This document shows, piece by piece, positions 51,781-61,895 of a stretch of DNA of 64,000 bases. The translations under genes were made by a program, and so were the position numbers. The DNA is from Pseudochrobactrum saccharolyticum. GTDB taxonomy: Bacteria > Pseudomonadota > Alphaproteobacteria > Rhizobiales > Rhizobiaceae. The stretch is taken from contig NZ_VZPG01000002.1 in assembly GCF_008801715.1 (NCBI RefSeq), positions 372,001 to 436,000 of the forward strand, in the 5' to 3' direction. Within the stretch, counting starts at the first letter, position 1. Each line of letters opens with the position of its first letter. The notes under the pieces were generated by a model. It did no database searches. It saw only the letters and a list, made by a program, of their open reading frames with translations, and was not told the DNA's origin.

Positions 51781-52680
51781 TTTACCGAGCGATGCCGGTG
51801 TATTCATCATTGTCAGGCGGCGGTTACGCGAAATGATCACCAGCACAATGATTGTCGCCAGATATGGCAGTGCCGACAATAGCTGCGGCGGCAGGCCGAT
51901 GCCGAATGCCTGCGCATGGAGCTGACCGATCGTCACTGCACCAAAAAGATAGGCGCCGATCAGCACACGCCAAGGCCGCCATGAAGCAAAAACCACCAGA
52001 GCCAGCGCAATCCAGCCACGGCCAGCAGTCATATTTTCCACCCATTGCGGCACATAGACGAGGGAGAGCTGCGCACCGGCAAGACCCGCACAGGCACCAC
52101 CGAACATCACAGCCAGATAACGCGTGCGCACCACATTGATACCGAGCGCATGGGCGGAGCCGTGATTGTCACCGATCGAGCGCAATTTAAGCCCTGCCCG
52201 TGAGCGGAACAAAAACCAGCTGACGCCAATAACCAGCAATAATGCGATATAGAAAATCGGGTCTTGTCCGAACAGCAATTTACCGATCAGCGGGATATCG
52301 CTCAGATAAGGAATATAGATTGCGCCAAGGCGCACACCCGGAAGACCGACAAAGCCCTCACCGATCACAGCTGATGCACCCAGCCCGAGAATGGTCAGAG
52401 CCAGACCTGTTGCCACCTGATTGGTGACCAGTGTCAGTGTCAGAAAGCCGAACAGCAATGCGCAGGCTGCCCCTGCAAAAATTGCTGCGATCATGCCGAG
52501 CCACGCATTGCCGGTTAAATGAGCAATACCGAAACCTGTGACCGCGCCCATCAGCATCATGCCTTCAACACCGAGATTGAGCACACCTGAGCGTTCAACG
52601 ACCAGCTCACCGATGGCGGCAATCAGCAGAGGCGTGGCCGCTGTTGCAATAGTCAGCATAATTGCCTGTGTCATATCCAT
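51760..52680 (-). CDS. Nucleoside-type ABC transporter permease 2
   Basis: A 306-residue membrane protein with about eight hydrophobic segments, of the BPD_transp_2 permease group. Features seen are ERSGVLNLGVEGMMLMGAVTG at the start and the GDNHGSAHALGINV loop that contacts the ATPase. It pairs with the longer permease upstream to form the channel of a YufOPQ/BMP-type nucleoside importer. Its last codons lie in the tandem repeat array. It begins 3 bases after the stop of permease 1. Confidence 0.9.
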   Translation of the reverse strand: MDMTQAIMLTIATAATPLLIAAIGELVVERSGVLNLGVEGMMLMGAVTGFGIAHLTGNAWLGMIAAIFAGAACALLFGFLTLTLVTNQVATGLALTILGLGASAVIGEGFVGLPGVRLGAIYIPYLSDIPLIGKLLFGQDPIFYIALLLVIGVSWFLFRSRAGLKLRSIGDNHGSAHALGINVVRTRYLAVMFGGACAGLAGAQLSLVYVPQWVENMTAGRGWIALALVVFASWRPWRVLIGAYLFGAVTIGQLHAQAFGIGLPPQLLSALPYLATIIVLVIISRNRRLTMMNTPASLGKPFVPDR

Positions 52681-52683
52681 GGC

Positions 52684-53775
52684 TCAGGCCTCCCCGCGCA
52701 GATCATGCTGACTGCGACTGACAAAACGAATGCGGTAGTGAATGAAAGTATCGCAGGCCAGCACAAAAAACAGGATCATCCCCTGAAACACGCGCGCGGA
52801 TTTTTCTGAGATACCGATAGAAAGCTGTGCGGCCTCACCGCCGAGATAGGACAATGCCAGCACCAGACCGGCTGCAATAATGCCCAGCGGATTAAGCCGC
52901 CCGAGAAAGGCAACAATAATCGCTGTAAAACCGTAGCCCGGTGTAATTGTCGTACGCAGCTGACCGATAGCGCCGGACACTTCGCTGATACCGGCAAGAC
53001 CTGCCAGCGCACCGGAGACCAGAAAGGCAAAGAATGTAATCTTGCCCGCACTGAAACCGGCGAAACGCGCTGCACGCGGGCTTTGCCCGACAACCTTGAT
53101 CTGAAAACCTTTCAGGGTGCTGTGCAGCATGAACCACAGCAGGAATGCAGCGATAATTGCGAAGATGAAACCCCAATGCGCACGTCCTGCGGCTGACCAG
53201 ATTTCCGGCAGCACCGCATATTCATGAAACTGACGGCTTTCAGGGAAATTATTACCTTCCGGATTGCGCCAAGGCCCGCGCACCAGCCAGTCCAGAAAGA
53301 ACTGCGCTACATAGACAAGCATCAGGCTGGTCAGGATCGTATTGGCATTAAAACGGGTTTTTAAAAGCGCCGGTACCGCACCATAAAGCGCACCGCCAAT
53401 CATCCCCATCAGCAGCATCAGCGGCAGAACATACCAGCCCTGCACGTCCGGATATAATATCGGTAGGATCGAACCGGTAATCGCGCCCATGGTCAGCTGA
53501 CCCTCAGCACCGATATTCCAGTTATTCGACAAATAGCAAACTGAAAGCCCGACAGCGATCAGGATCAGCGGCGCAGCTTTGACCAGCAATTCATGGATCG
53601 ACCACATATCCAGCAGCGGCTCAATGAAGAACGCATGGAGTGCAGCAAAAGGATCTTTACCCATCAGCGCAAACAAAATGGCGCCGCAAATCATTGCAAG
53701 CGCCAGTGCTAACAGCGGAGAAATTGCGCTGAACCAACGTGAGGGTTGTGGTCTTTTAATCAGTTCAATACGCAT
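52684..53775 (-). CDS. Nucleoside-type ABC transporter permease 1
   Basis: A 363-residue membrane protein with about nine hydrophobic segments after a short basic cytoplasmic N-terminus. The segments SNNWNIGAEGQLTMGAITG and QSPRAARFAGFSAGKITF (coupling loop) are typical of the long permease of BMP-type importers. Its start codon shares one base with the stop of the ATPase gene, so the two are translationally coupled. Confidence 0.9.
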   Translation of the reverse strand: MRIELIKRPQPSRWFSAISPLLALALAMICGAILFALMGKDPFAALHAFFIEPLLDMWSIHELLVKAAPLILIAVGLSVCYLSNNWNIGAEGQLTMGAITGSILPILYPDVQGWYVLPLMLLMGMIGGALYGAVPALLKTRFNANTILTSLMLVYVAQFFLDWLVRGPWRNPEGNNFPESRQFHEYAVLPEIWSAAGRAHWGFIFAIIAAFLLWFMLHSTLKGFQIKVVGQSPRAARFAGFSAGKITFFAFLVSGALAGLAGISEVSGAIGQLRTTITPGYGFTAIIVAFLGRLNPLGIIAAGLVLALSYLGGEAAQLSIGISEKSARVFQGMILFFVLACDTFIHYRIRFVSRSQHDLRGEA

Positions 53776-55334
53776 CAGACTGCCCCGCCCATCATCAGGC
53801 CGATTTTTTCAGCCGTTACAACATCGCGCGGCATGGCTTCGGATAACTGACCATGATGCATCACTGCGATACGGTCACAAATTTCAAATAATTCATCAAG
53901 GTCCTGACTGATGACCAGCACCGCAGAACCCTGACGTGACAAATCCACCAAAGCCTGACGAATACGCATGGCCGCACCGGCATCCACGCCCCATGTCGGC
54001 TGATTGACGACAAGAACAGACGGGTTGCGATCCAGCTCACGGCCGATAATGAATTTCTGCAAATTGCCGCCGGACAGCGCACCGGCTACCGGATTTTCCG
54101 CATTTTTGCGTACATCCATCATCGCATTGATGCGTTTGGCAGCGGAAGACAATGCAGATTGCGAAATGATTTTGAGCCAGCCACCCTTCAGGAACATTTT
54201 TGCATCGGTACGGTAACGCGACAAAAACAGATTATCCGTCAGCGGCAGTTCCGGCACAGCGCCATGTCCCAGACGTTCTTCCGGCACAAAACCTGCGCCC
54301 AGCATCCGGCGCTGTGTGATACCGGCAAGACCTGCCTGCTGCCCGCGAATACGGATGGTCGATGCCTGATCCTGCCGCAACTCGCCGGATACAGCTTCAA
54401 AAAACTCGCTCTGGCCGTTACCAGCAACACCGGCGATGCCAACCACCTCACCGGCAGCGACATTCAGAGAAATATTACGTAAGGCCGTTGAGAATGGTCC
54501 ACGCGGTGCCTGTGAAAGCCCGTCAATCTCCAGTAATGTCGCTCGTTCCGCTGACTGCAACTCAGCTTTCGGACGTTCAACCAGTGCCACATCCTCGCCA
54601 ACCATCATACGGGCAAGCGACGCTGCGGTTTCCTGCGAAGGCGTGCAATGGGATACGACTTTGCCATGGCGCAGCACGGTTGCGCGGTCGCAAATCTGCT
54701 TCACTTCTTCCAGCCGGTGGCTGATATAGAGAATGGATTTGCCTTCGCTTTTCAGGCGATTAAGCGTGATAAACAGCTTGTCCGCTTCCTGAGGGGTCAA
54801 AACTGATGTCGGCTCGTCGAGAATAATAAGTTCCGGCTCCTGCAACAGGCAGCGGATAATTTCGATGCGCTGGCGCTCACCAACTGACAAATCGCCGACA
54901 AGCGCATTGGTATCGACCGGCAGACCATAAGTCTCACCGATCTGCGAAGCTTTTTGTGCAACTTCATTAAGGGAGAGACCCGCATCCAGTGACAGCGCGA
55001 TATTTTCTGCAGCGGTCAAACTGTCAAACAGAGAGAAATGCTGAAAAACCATACCAATGCCGAGCTTGCGGGCATAGGCCGGATTACTCATGCGGACTTT
55101 GCGTCCCTTCCAGAAAATCTCGCCATCCTGTGGCTGCAAAGAGCCGAACAGCATTTTGACAAGCGTGGATTTTCCTGCGCCGTTTTCCCCCAGCAGCGCG
55201 TGGATTTCGCCATGTTCAATCGTCAGATCAATCTGGTCACATGCTTTCAGCGCACCAAACTGTTTGGTTAAACGCCGTACATCCAGTAATTGCTCAGCCA
55301 GTAATTGTTGAGGTTTTGCGGAAGGTTCTGTCAT
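53775..55334 (-). CDS. Nucleoside-type ABC transporter ATPase (two ATPase domains)
   Basis: A protein of about 519 residues with two ABC domains, as in sugar/nucleoside importers of the YufO/RbsA type. Domain 1 has Walker A GENGAGKST, signature LSVGERQR and Walker B LIILDEPTSVLT. In domain 2 the Walker A is degenerate (GVAGNGQSE) and the signature is LSGGNLQK, which is usual for the second domain of this group. AGGGGA precedes ATG 55334; ATG 55349 is an alternative. It is the first gene of the four-gene operon. Confidence 0.9.
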   Translation of the reverse strand: MTEPSAKPQQLLAEQLLDVRRLTKQFGALKACDQIDLTIEHGEIHALLGENGAGKSTLVKMLFGSLQPQDGEIFWKGRKVRMSNPAYARKLGIGMVFQHFSLFDSLTAAENIALSLDAGLSLNEVAQKASQIGETYGLPVDTNALVGDLSVGERQRIEIIRCLLQEPELIILDEPTSVLTPQEADKLFITLNRLKSEGKSILYISHRLEEVKQICDRATVLRHGKVVSHCTPSQETAASLARMMVGEDVALVERPKAELQSAERATLLEIDGLSQAPRGPFSTALRNISLNVAAGEVVGIAGVAGNGQSEFFEAVSGELRQDQASTIRIRGQQAGLAGITQRRMLGAGFVPEERLGHGAVPELPLTDNLFLSRYRTDAKMFLKGGWLKIISQSALSSAAKRINAMMDVRKNAENPVAGALSGGNLQKFIIGRELDRNPSVLVVNQPTWGVDAGAAMRIRQALVDLSRQGSAVLVISQDLDELFEICDRIAVMHHGQLSEAMPRDVVTAEKIGLMMGGAV

Positions 55335-55446
55335 GTGTCCCCTAGACATTTCTTCCGCCCACCTTATGCCACAGTCAAAAAAATAGGAAAGCCGAAAAGT
55401 AATTTATAACAATTCTATGAACACTTTTTGCAAGATGCATAAAGAA

Positions 55447-55482
55447 ATTCCGGCGAAATCAGATTTCGCCGGAATATTGTTT
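55447..55482 (-). terminator. Terminator hairpin after the quinone reductase gene
   Basis: ATTCCGGCGAAATC and GATTTCGCCGGAAT form a near-perfect 14-base-pair palindrome with a 1-base centre (effective loop 3 bases). It lies 27 bases after the stop of the minus-strand reductase gene and before the nucleoside ABC operon. Confidence 0.75.
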
Positions 55483-55501
55483 TTCAAATCTGAAAATGAT
55501 T

Positions 55502-56476
55502 TTACGGGATCAGTATCGTTGTGCCGGTGGTTTTGCGCGCCTCGAGATCACGCTGTGCCTGTGCTGCATCCCGCAATGCATAGGTCTGATTGACATTGAT
55601 TTGGACTGCACCGCTGGCAACCACATCAAACAGCGCCTGCGCCGCACGTTCCAGCTCTTCCCTTGTGGCAATATAAGAGCCAAGCGTCGGGCGGGTTGCA
55701 TAAAGCGAACCATATTGATTGAGCAGTGCCAGCTCAAATGGCGGCACCGGCCCAGATGCATTGCCATAGCTCACAAACAAGCCACGCGGTTGCAGAACTT
55801 GCAGCGATGCCGGGAATGTATCTTTACCGACACTGTCATAGACCACCGGCAGGCCTTTGCCGCCGGTGATTTCCTTCACCTTCTCGACGAAATTATCTTC
55901 ACGGTAATTGATAACATGGTCATAGCCGAGGGACAGCGCGAGATCGATTTTCTCCTGCGATCCGGCAGTACCGATGACAGTTGCACCGAGATGTTTCGCC
56001 CACTGACCGGCAATCTGCCCGACACCGCCGGCGGCGGCATGGATCAGGATCGTATCGCCCTTCTGCACCTTGTAGGTCAGGTTAATCAGATAATAGGCTG
56101 TCATGCCTTTCAGCATCATGGATGCGGCAAGGCGCAAATCCATATTATCCGGCACTTTAACCAGACGATCCGCAGCAATCAGCCGTTCATCCGCATAAGA
56201 ACCCATAGCGCCCGTATAGGCTACACGGTCACCGACCTTCACATTCGTCACGCCTTCACCGACAGCGACGACTGTACCTGCGCCCTCCTGCCCCGGAATG
56301 AAAGGCAGTTGCGGCGCCTTATAAAGACCGGTGCGGAAATAGACATCGATAAAATTCAATCCGACCGCTTCATGGCGGATACGTGCCTCGCCTGCTTTAG
56401 GCTGCCCAAGTTCGACCTGTTCATATTTCAGAACATCAGCACCACCGGTTTCACGGATCAGAATTGCATTTATCAT
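55502..56476 (-). CDS. NADPH:quinone reductase (zinc-independent MDR family)
   Basis: A 324-residue medium-chain dehydrogenase/reductase. The catalytic N-domain has NFIDVYFRTGLY and PFIPGQEGAGTVVAVGEGV. The Rossmann domain has the AAAGGVGQIAGQWAKHLGA nucleotide-binding turn, and KDTFPASLQVLQPRG is typical of Qor. No zinc-binding cysteines are present, as expected for Qor. It would reduce quinones with NADPH in the cytoplasm. It follows pcs by 15 bases on the same strand and may be co-transcribed with it. Confidence 0.92.
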   Translation of the reverse strand: MINAILIRETGGADVLKYEQVELGQPKAGEARIRHEAVGLNFIDVYFRTGLYKAPQLPFIPGQEGAGTVVAVGEGVTNVKVGDRVAYTGAMGSYADERLIAADRLVKVPDNMDLRLAASMMLKGMTAYYLINLTYKVQKGDTILIHAAAGGVGQIAGQWAKHLGATVIGTAGSQEKIDLALSLGYDHVINYREDNFVEKVKEITGGKGLPVVYDSVGKDTFPASLQVLQPRGLFVSYGNASGPVPPFELALLNQYGSLYATRPTLGSYIATREELERAAQALFDVVASGAVQINVNQTYALRDAAQAQRDLEARKTTGTTILIP

Positions 56477-56491
56477 TGTCAGAATTCCCTG

Positions 56492-57244
56492 TTATTTCGC
56501 AGCAGTTTTAAGACCAAGATTAGGCAGGAATTGCATCACGATACCGATGCAGTAGAGATAAATACCGGTGACGGAGATACCGATGCGCACCCAGAGCGGC
56601 GCATCCATCTGATAGAAAATACCCGCCACACCGAAAACGCACCACAGCAGAAACACTGTGAGATTGAGCGGACGCAAACGCACCACGCGCACCGGATGCA
56701 GAAAGTTCAGCGGCATGAAAGACAGGATCGCCGAGACAACAACAACCGCAAAAGCTGTCCATTCACCCGGACCGACGATGAACAGGGTGAAGACCACCAT
56801 ATTCCAGACCACAGGGAAACCCTTAAAAAAGTTTTCTTTGGTCTTCATGCCGGTATCGGCATAATAAATCGCACTGCTGATAACAATGATCGCGCCTGAC
56901 AGGAATGACAGGCCGTGCCCCATGAAGCCGCTCTGATAAAGCGCGAATGCAGGGATCAGCACATAAGTGACATAATCGATGATATTATCGAGAAGCTCGC
57001 CCGACCAGTTCGGCAGCACATATTTTACTTCCAGCTTGCGGGCGATCGGCCCGTCAATACCATCGACGAAAAGTGCCAGCCCGAGCCAGAGAAACATTGC
57101 CGTCCAGTTTTCTTCACTGGCAGCAACCAGTGACAGAAAGGCCAGAAAGGAGCCGGAAGCCGTTAACAGGTGAACAGAAAAAGCCCTGACCTGAGGCAGA
57201 GTGACTTTTTTAGCTTTCAGTTTGTCTGTCAGTTTCGCTTTCAA
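56492..57244 (-). CDS. pcs: Phosphatidylcholine synthase
   Basis: A 250-residue inner-membrane CDP-alcohol phosphotransferase that condenses CDP-diacylglycerol with choline to give phosphatidylcholine, a major lipid of Brucella and rhizobia. It has about eight membrane segments and the CDP-alcohol motif in the order D-G-x2-G-P-x-A-R (about 62-69) then G-x3-D-x3-D (SGELLDNIIDY). The sequence strongly parallels rhizobial and Brucella Pcs from HLLTASGSFLAF onward. The start is a TTG at 57244 with only a weak ribosome-binding site. It diverges from the UbiH-like gene across 301 bases in which I see no other feature. Confidence 0.93.
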   Translation of the reverse strand: MKAKLTDKLKAKKVTLPQVRAFSVHLLTASGSFLAFLSLVAASEENWTAMFLWLGLALFVDGIDGPIARKLEVKYVLPNWSGELLDNIIDYVTYVLIPAFALYQSGFMGHGLSFLSGAIIVISSAIYYADTGMKTKENFFKGFPVVWNMVVFTLFIVGPGEWTAFAVVVVSAILSFMPLNFLHPVRVVRLRPLNLTVFLLWCVFGVAGIFYQMDAPLWVRIGISVTGIYLYCIGIVMQFLPNLGLKTAAK

Positions 57245-57545
57245 GATCTTTGCCGATTCTGTTACAAAAAATTAATGAATTATCAGTCCTGACAGCTTTT
57301 GTCGAAAAACACCAAAAGTGCAAGAAAAGCTGACTTGAAAAACAGACAAAATGTCGCTCATCCAAAGAAGTTACCTGCTATTCGTGACTATCTCCGCTTT
57401 AAGCATATGTTTTTAGTGTCGTAACGGCGACTTATGGCCTAAAAGAATGAGCAGGCAAATCTGCTTCTGGTTTTTAAAAATTAGCAGGATATTCCGGTGA
57501 TTTGACTGTTGGATTGTCAAAAACCGGATAACAAAGAGGTGCATT

Positions 57546-58817
57546 ATGTCAGGCTCCGTTCATTCATCAGAGTTCACTTCGGCGCGCATTCTTGTGAGCG
57601 GCAGCGGCCCTGCGGGAATGATTGCGGCACTGGCGATGGCGCAGGCGGGCTATGATATTCTGCTGGCGGGTCCGGTAAGCGATCAGGATGACCGGCGCAC
57701 CACAGCATTGATGATGCCTGCTATTGAATATCTCGACAGTCTCGGCGTGTGGCAGACGATCCGTCCGGATACAGCCGCCCTCGCCTCCATGCGTATTGTT
57801 GACGGCACCCGCAGACTGATCCGCAGTCCTGCGGTGACATTCCGCGCTTCAGAAATCGGCACGGAAGCTTTCGGCTATAATATTCCCAATCTGGTGCTGA
57901 ACCGGGTGCTGCATGAAGCTGTAACCGCGCATCCGCGCATTGCCCGTAATTTCAGCAATGCCACCGCCTATCAGCACAATAGCGACAATATTTCTGTCAC
58001 TTTCAGCGACGGACAGGTTGTGACCACTCCACTGGTCGTGGCAGCTGACGGCCGCAACAGTTTAGCGCGTGATGCAGCCGGCATTCAAACCCGCCGCTGG
58101 CGCTATCCGCAAACGGCAGTTGTGTGCTCGTTTAGCCATAAAGTACCGCATCAGAATATTTCGACCGAATTCCACACCGAGGACGGCCCTTTCACGCAGG
58201 TGCCGCTGCCCGGCAATCGCTCCAGTCTCGTCTGGGTTGCCAATCCGCGCTATGCTGAAAAACTGATGGCGCTCGACAGCGAACAGCTCGCCCGTGAGAT
58301 TGAAACAAAAATGCAATCCATGTTGGGTGAAATCACGGTTGATACCAAACAGCAGGCTTGGCCGCTTTCCGGTCTGGTACCGCTGAAATTTGCAGCCAAG
58401 CGTACCATTCTGATCGGCGAAGCAGCGCATGTTTTCCCGCCGATCGGTGCACAAGGCCTGAACCTCGGCACCCGTGATGTGGAAACACTGATCTCCGCTT
58501 TGAGCAAAGATAAGCAGGATGCCGGAACTGATCGCGTTATCCGCGCTTATGACAGCGGTCGCCGCCCTGATATTCTGGCACGTACCGGCTCGGTCGATGT
58601 GCTGAACCGCACGCTGCTGTCAGACTTCCTGCCTGCGCAGATCATTCGCGGCACAGGACTGGAAATCCTGCGTGTTATACCGCCGCTGCGTGCTTTCTTC
58701 ATGCGTGAGGGGCTGCGTCCCGGTGGCGGCTTCAAAGCCCTGCTGCCGTCTTTCACCGCAGCGAATAAGAAGACGACACTGCCAACTGTCACGCCACATC
58801 ACGACGGATCACAATGA
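57546..58817 (+). CDS. UbiH/UbiF-family FAD-dependent hydroxylase
   Basis: A 423-residue flavoprotein monooxygenase of the aromatic hydroxylase group. FAD-binding motifs are present: VSGSGPAGMIAALAMAQAGY (dinucleotide fold), VVAADGRNSLAR (the DG motif) and LIGEAAHVFPPIGAQGLNLG (GD-like motif with Glu in place of the usual Asp). Members hydroxylate the ubiquinone ring. Which ring position this one modifies is not clear. ATG 57546 follows AGAGGTG. It overlaps hspQ by 4 bases. Confidence 0.88.
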   Translation: MSGSVHSSEFTSARILVSGSGPAGMIAALAMAQAGYDILLAGPVSDQDDRRTTALMMPAIEYLDSLGVWQTIRPDTAALASMRIVDGTRRLIRSPAVTFRASEIGTEAFGYNIPNLVLNRVLHEAVTAHPRIARNFSNATAYQHNSDNISVTFSDGQVVTTPLVVAADGRNSLARDAAGIQTRRWRYPQTAVVCSFSHKVPHQNISTEFHTEDGPFTQVPLPGNRSSLVWVANPRYAEKLMALDSEQLAREIETKMQSMLGEITVDTKQQAWPLSGLVPLKFAAKRTILIGEAAHVFPPIGAQGLNLGTRDVETLISALSKDKQDAGTDRVIRAYDSGRRPDILARTGSVDVLNRTLLSDFLPAQIIRGTGLEILRVIPPLRAFFMREGLRPGGGFKALLPSFTAANKKTTLPTVTPHHDGSQ

Positions 58818-59152
58818 GTGCTTTTGAAGTAAAATATGCACGTTTCCAGATCGGACAGGTGGTGCGTCACCGCCTGTTACCGTTTCGCGGTATCATTTTC
58901 GATGTTGATCCGGAATTCGCTAATACGGAAGAATGGTACATGTCCATTCCCGAAGCCTCACGCCCGAAACGTGAGCAGCCGTTTTATCACGTGCTCGCGG
59001 AGAATGAGGAAACGGATTACGTGGCCTATGTTTCCGAGCAAAATCTGGAAGAAGATGAAAGCGGCGAACCGCTGCGCCACCCGCAGATCGGTGACTATTT
59101 CGACATCGACAGTCAGGGCGAATATCGCTTTAAAGCTGCACCATTGAATTAA
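58814..59152 (+). CDS. hspQ: Heat shock protein HspQ
   Basis: A 112-residue protein matching HspQ: ARFQIGQVVRHRLLPFRGIIFDVDPEF, then REQPFYHVLAE and YVSEQNLEED. In E. coli it binds hemimethylated DNA and acts as a specificity enhancer of Lon protease. It is coupled to the UbiH-like gene (ATGA overlap). Its 3' end overlaps the convergent DUF3885 gene by 4 bases. Confidence 0.93.
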   Translation: MSAFEVKYARFQIGQVVRHRLLPFRGIIFDVDPEFANTEEWYMSIPEASRPKREQPFYHVLAENEETDYVAYVSEQNLEEDESGEPLRHPQIGDYFDIDSQGEYRFKAAPLN

Positions 59153-59715
59153 AGTCCGCTTAAAAGCGGTGAGCGCCATTGTTCAAACCGCTCTTTGAGG
59201 TGATTGAGCTGCAGACTATCTGGCAGGATGACATCCATTCCGCCGTCATAAACATAAAATAGCTGCGCTTTTTGATTTACAAACAAAATGCCTGATATTT
59301 TCCCATGAAGAATGAGAGAAAATAGCTCGTCAAATGCGCCGCTTTTCCAATGATCTAGTTTATAGAGAAAACGGGATTTGCACTTATCTCCATCATTGTC
59401 AAAATATGTTTTTATACCTGAACTTTTAAAGCCCATCCTGAGAAAGCTTAAAGTTTTACTGGTTGCGGATTTTTCAGTGTCAGTATCAGACACTAACCAA
59501 AGTGGTTCATTCTCATTGAAAATTGCAGCGGCAATGCTGTTAAATCGCTCTAAAACCTCCTGCTGCTCAGCAACATTAGAAGGATAGCGCTTTCCTTCAG
59601 GCAATGCGTAAAATCGTACCCATTGCTGCCGCTTTTCTTCCCGCAGAAGATACATCAAAGGCAGCGAGCCTGAGTATATACTATTCCAGAATTGTGAAAA
59701 CGGGGTGCTGCGCAT
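59149..59715 (-). CDS. DUF3885-like protein
   Basis: A 188-residue cytoplasmic protein. Its C-terminal half (LFVNQKAQLFYVYDGGMDVI, then LKERFEQWRSPLL) resembles the end of DUF3885 proteins, a family known mainly from Firmicutes and sporadic elsewhere; this is from memory. The function is unknown. It is more AT-rich than the neighbours, and it ends tail-to-tail with hspQ by a 4-base overlap, which suggests a later insertion between hspQ and thrS. Confidence 0.65.
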   Translation of the reverse strand: MRSTPFSQFWNSIYSGSLPLMYLLREEKRQQWVRFYALPEGKRYPSNVAEQQEVLERFNSIAAAIFNENEPLWLVSDTDTEKSATSKTLSFLRMGFKSSGIKTYFDNDGDKCKSRFLYKLDHWKSGAFDELFSLILHGKISGILFVNQKAQLFYVYDGGMDVILPDSLQLNHLKERFEQWRSPLLSGL

Positions 59716-59739
59716 GGATACCTGCTTTAAACAATAAAC

Positions 59740-59767
59740 AAAAAGGCCGGATTGCTCCGGCCTTTTT
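59740..59767 (-). terminator. Terminator of thrS
   Basis: AAAAAGGCCGGA and TCCGGCCTTTTT form a 12-base-pair stem with a 4-base loop, 8 bases after the thrS stop. T-runs are present on both strands. Confidence 0.88.
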
Positions 59768-59775
59768 TATATCGA

Positions 59776-61743
59776 TTATGCGCGGCGAAGATCCGGCGGT
59801 GTTGCCTCTTCGCGCAATGAGCTCAGTGCTTCATCCAGCGACATTGGTGTCTGGTCGCGGGAGCCGAGACGACGTACATTCACTGTACGCTCTTCTGCTT
59901 CACGCTTACCAAGCACCAGAATAACCGGCACTTTCTGCAGCGAGTGTTCACGTACCTTGTAGTTGATCTTTTCGTTGCGGAAGTCGGTCGTTACCTGCAG
60001 GCCTGCTTTTTTGAACAAGTTAGCAACTTCCTGACCGTATTCATCCGCTTCCGAAGTGATCGTTGCCACAACAACCTGAATTGGTGCGAACCACAGCGGC
60101 ATATGACCGGCAAAGTTCTCGATCAGAATACCGAGGAAACGCTCCATCGAGCCACAAATAGCGCGGTGGATCATAACCGGCTGCTGCTTCTCGGAATTGT
60201 TGTCGATATAGAAGGCACCGAAACGTTCCGGCAGGTTGAAGTCAACCTGCGTTGTACCGCACTGCCATTCACGACCGATCGCATCTTTCAGCGTATATTC
60301 GAACTTAGGACCGTAGAATGCACCCTCACCTGGCAGAATGCCGGTTTTGATGCGGCCGCCGGAATTGGCTTCAATTGTCTTGAGCACTTCGCCCATAACG
60401 CTTTCCGCACGATCCCACAGCGCATCATCACCCACGCGCTTTTCAGGACGTGTGGAGAGCTTGACGGTGATCTGATCGAAGCCGAAATCGGCATAGGTCG
60501 AGAGGATCAGGTCGTTAATGCGCAGGCACTCATCAGCCATCTGCTCGTCAGTACAGAAGATATGCGCGTCATCCTGCGTAAAGCCGCGAACGCGCATCAG
60601 ACCATGCAGCGCGCCGGACGGCTCATAACGATGCACATTACCAAATTCCGCCATTTTGATCGGCAGATCGCGGTAGGATTTCAAACCATGTTTGAAAATC
60701 TGCACGTGACCCGGGCAGTTCATCGGTTTCAGCGCGAAAACGCGGTCATCCTCAGTGTCATCACCGGCAGTGGTGACCTTGAACATGTTGTCTTTATACC
60801 AGCCCCAGTGACCGGATGTTTCCCAAAGGGATTTATCCAGCACCTGCGGTGCGTTGACTTCCTGATAGCCATGATCGTCGAGACGACGGCGCATATAGCT
60901 GACAAGGCTCTGGAACATGCGCCAGCCCTTGGAATGCCAGAACACAACGCCCGGACCTTCTTCCTGAAAATGGAACAGATCCATTTCACGGCCAAGGCGG
61001 CGATGGTCGCGCTTTTCAGCTTCTTCCAGCATTGTCAGATATTGCTGCAGATCAGCATCATTCGCGAAGGCTGTACCGTAAATACGGGTCAGCATCGGAT
61101 TGTTGCTGTCACCGCGCCAATAAGCACCGGCAACTTTCATCAGCTTGAACGCATTGCCGATCTGACCTGTGGACGCCATATGCGGACCACGGCAGAGATC
61201 AAACCAGTCGCCCTGATAATAGATCTTCAGATCCTGACCTTCAGGGATCGCGTCAATCAGCTCAACCTTATAGGATTCACCCTTATCGGAGAAAACCTGC
61301 TTGGCTTTTTCGCGTGTCCAGACTTCGCGTGTGAACGACTTGTTGCGGGCAATGATTTCACGCATTTTCTTTTCGATAACCGGCAGGTCATCGGGCGTAA
61401 AAGGCTCATTGCGGGCGAAGTCATAATAGAAGCCGTTTTCGATAACCGGTCCGATTGTGACCTGCGTGCCAGGGAAAAGCTCCTGCACAGCTTCAGCCAG
61501 AACGTGGGCGCAGTCGTGACGGATCAGCTCCAGCGCACGCGGATCTTCACGGGTGAGAATCTCGACTTTGCCTGATGCGCCAAGCGGCTCGGACAAATCA
61601 CGCACGGTGCCGTCAACCGCATAGGCGACAGACTTTTTAGCCAGTGATTTGGAGATGGATTCGGCAAGCGCCAGACCGGTCATGGCCGGATCATATTCGC
61701 GCTGTGAGCCGTCGGGAAATTCGAGAGTAATAAGATCAGACAT
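59776..61743 (-). CDS. thrS: Threonyl-tRNA synthetase
   Basis: A 655-residue class II aminoacyl-tRNA synthetase. It has the N-terminal TGS domain (about 1-62, with [20 protein letters not shown]), the editing domain with [16 protein letters not shown] and a [12 protein letters not shown] segment, the catalytic core with [18 protein letters not shown] and [16 protein letters not shown], and the C-terminal anticodon-binding domain ([17 protein letters not shown]). The length is normal for a proteobacterial ThrRS. The ATG at 61743 has GAGG upstream; two earlier in-frame ATGs exist at 61755 and 61749. Long frames on the opposite strand are shadows. Confidence 0.97.
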   Translation of the reverse strand: MSDLITLEFPDGSQREYDPAMTGLALAESISKSLAKKSVAYAVDGTVRDLSEPLGASGKVEILTREDPRALELIRHDCAHVLAEAVQELFPGTQVTIGPVIENGFYYDFARNEPFTPDDLPVIEKKMREIIARNKSFTREVWTREKAKQVFSDKGESYKVELIDAIPEGQDLKIYYQGDWFDLCRGPHMASTGQIGNAFKLMKVAGAYWRGDSNNPMLTRIYGTAFANDADLQQYLTMLEEAEKRDHRRLGREMDLFHFQEEGPGVVFWHSKGWRMFQSLVSYMRRRLDDHGYQEVNAPQVLDKSLWETSGHWGWYKDNMFKVTTAGDDTEDDRVFALKPMNCPGHVQIFKHGLKSYRDLPIKMAEFGNVHRYEPSGALHGLMRVRGFTQDDAHIFCTDEQMADECLRINDLILSTYADFGFDQITVKLSTRPEKRVGDDALWDRAESVMGEVLKTIEANSGGRIKTGILPGEGAFYGPKFEYTLKDAIGREWQCGTTQVDFNLPERFGAFYIDNNSEKQQPVMIHRAICGSMERFLGILIENFAGHMPLWFAPIQVVVATITSEADEYGQEVANLFKKAGLQVTTDFRNEKINYKVREHSLQKVPVILVLGKREAEERTVNVRRLGSRDQTPMSLDEALSSLREEATPPDLRRA

Positions 61744-61895
61744 TGTCATCCTCATCCAGTCCCGCCAACGATTGCGGGTGGTTATTTAGAGCAAAATAAA
61801 AGTTTTCCGGCTCCTGCAAAACGAAGTGCAGATGCGACCGGCAGCGTCTCTATAATCAATCTGAACGGGGAAATAAACCTTTCCCCCGTAAAAGC

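Noticed and set aside
55496-56899. 467-codon open frame opposite the quinone reductase and pcs genes
   Set aside because: It spans two clear genes on the other strand and has the low-complexity His/Ile/Arg composition of antisense frames.
59944-61575. 543-codon open frame opposite thrS
   Set aside because: It is the shadow of a highly conserved synthetase on the other strand, and its translation has no domain features.
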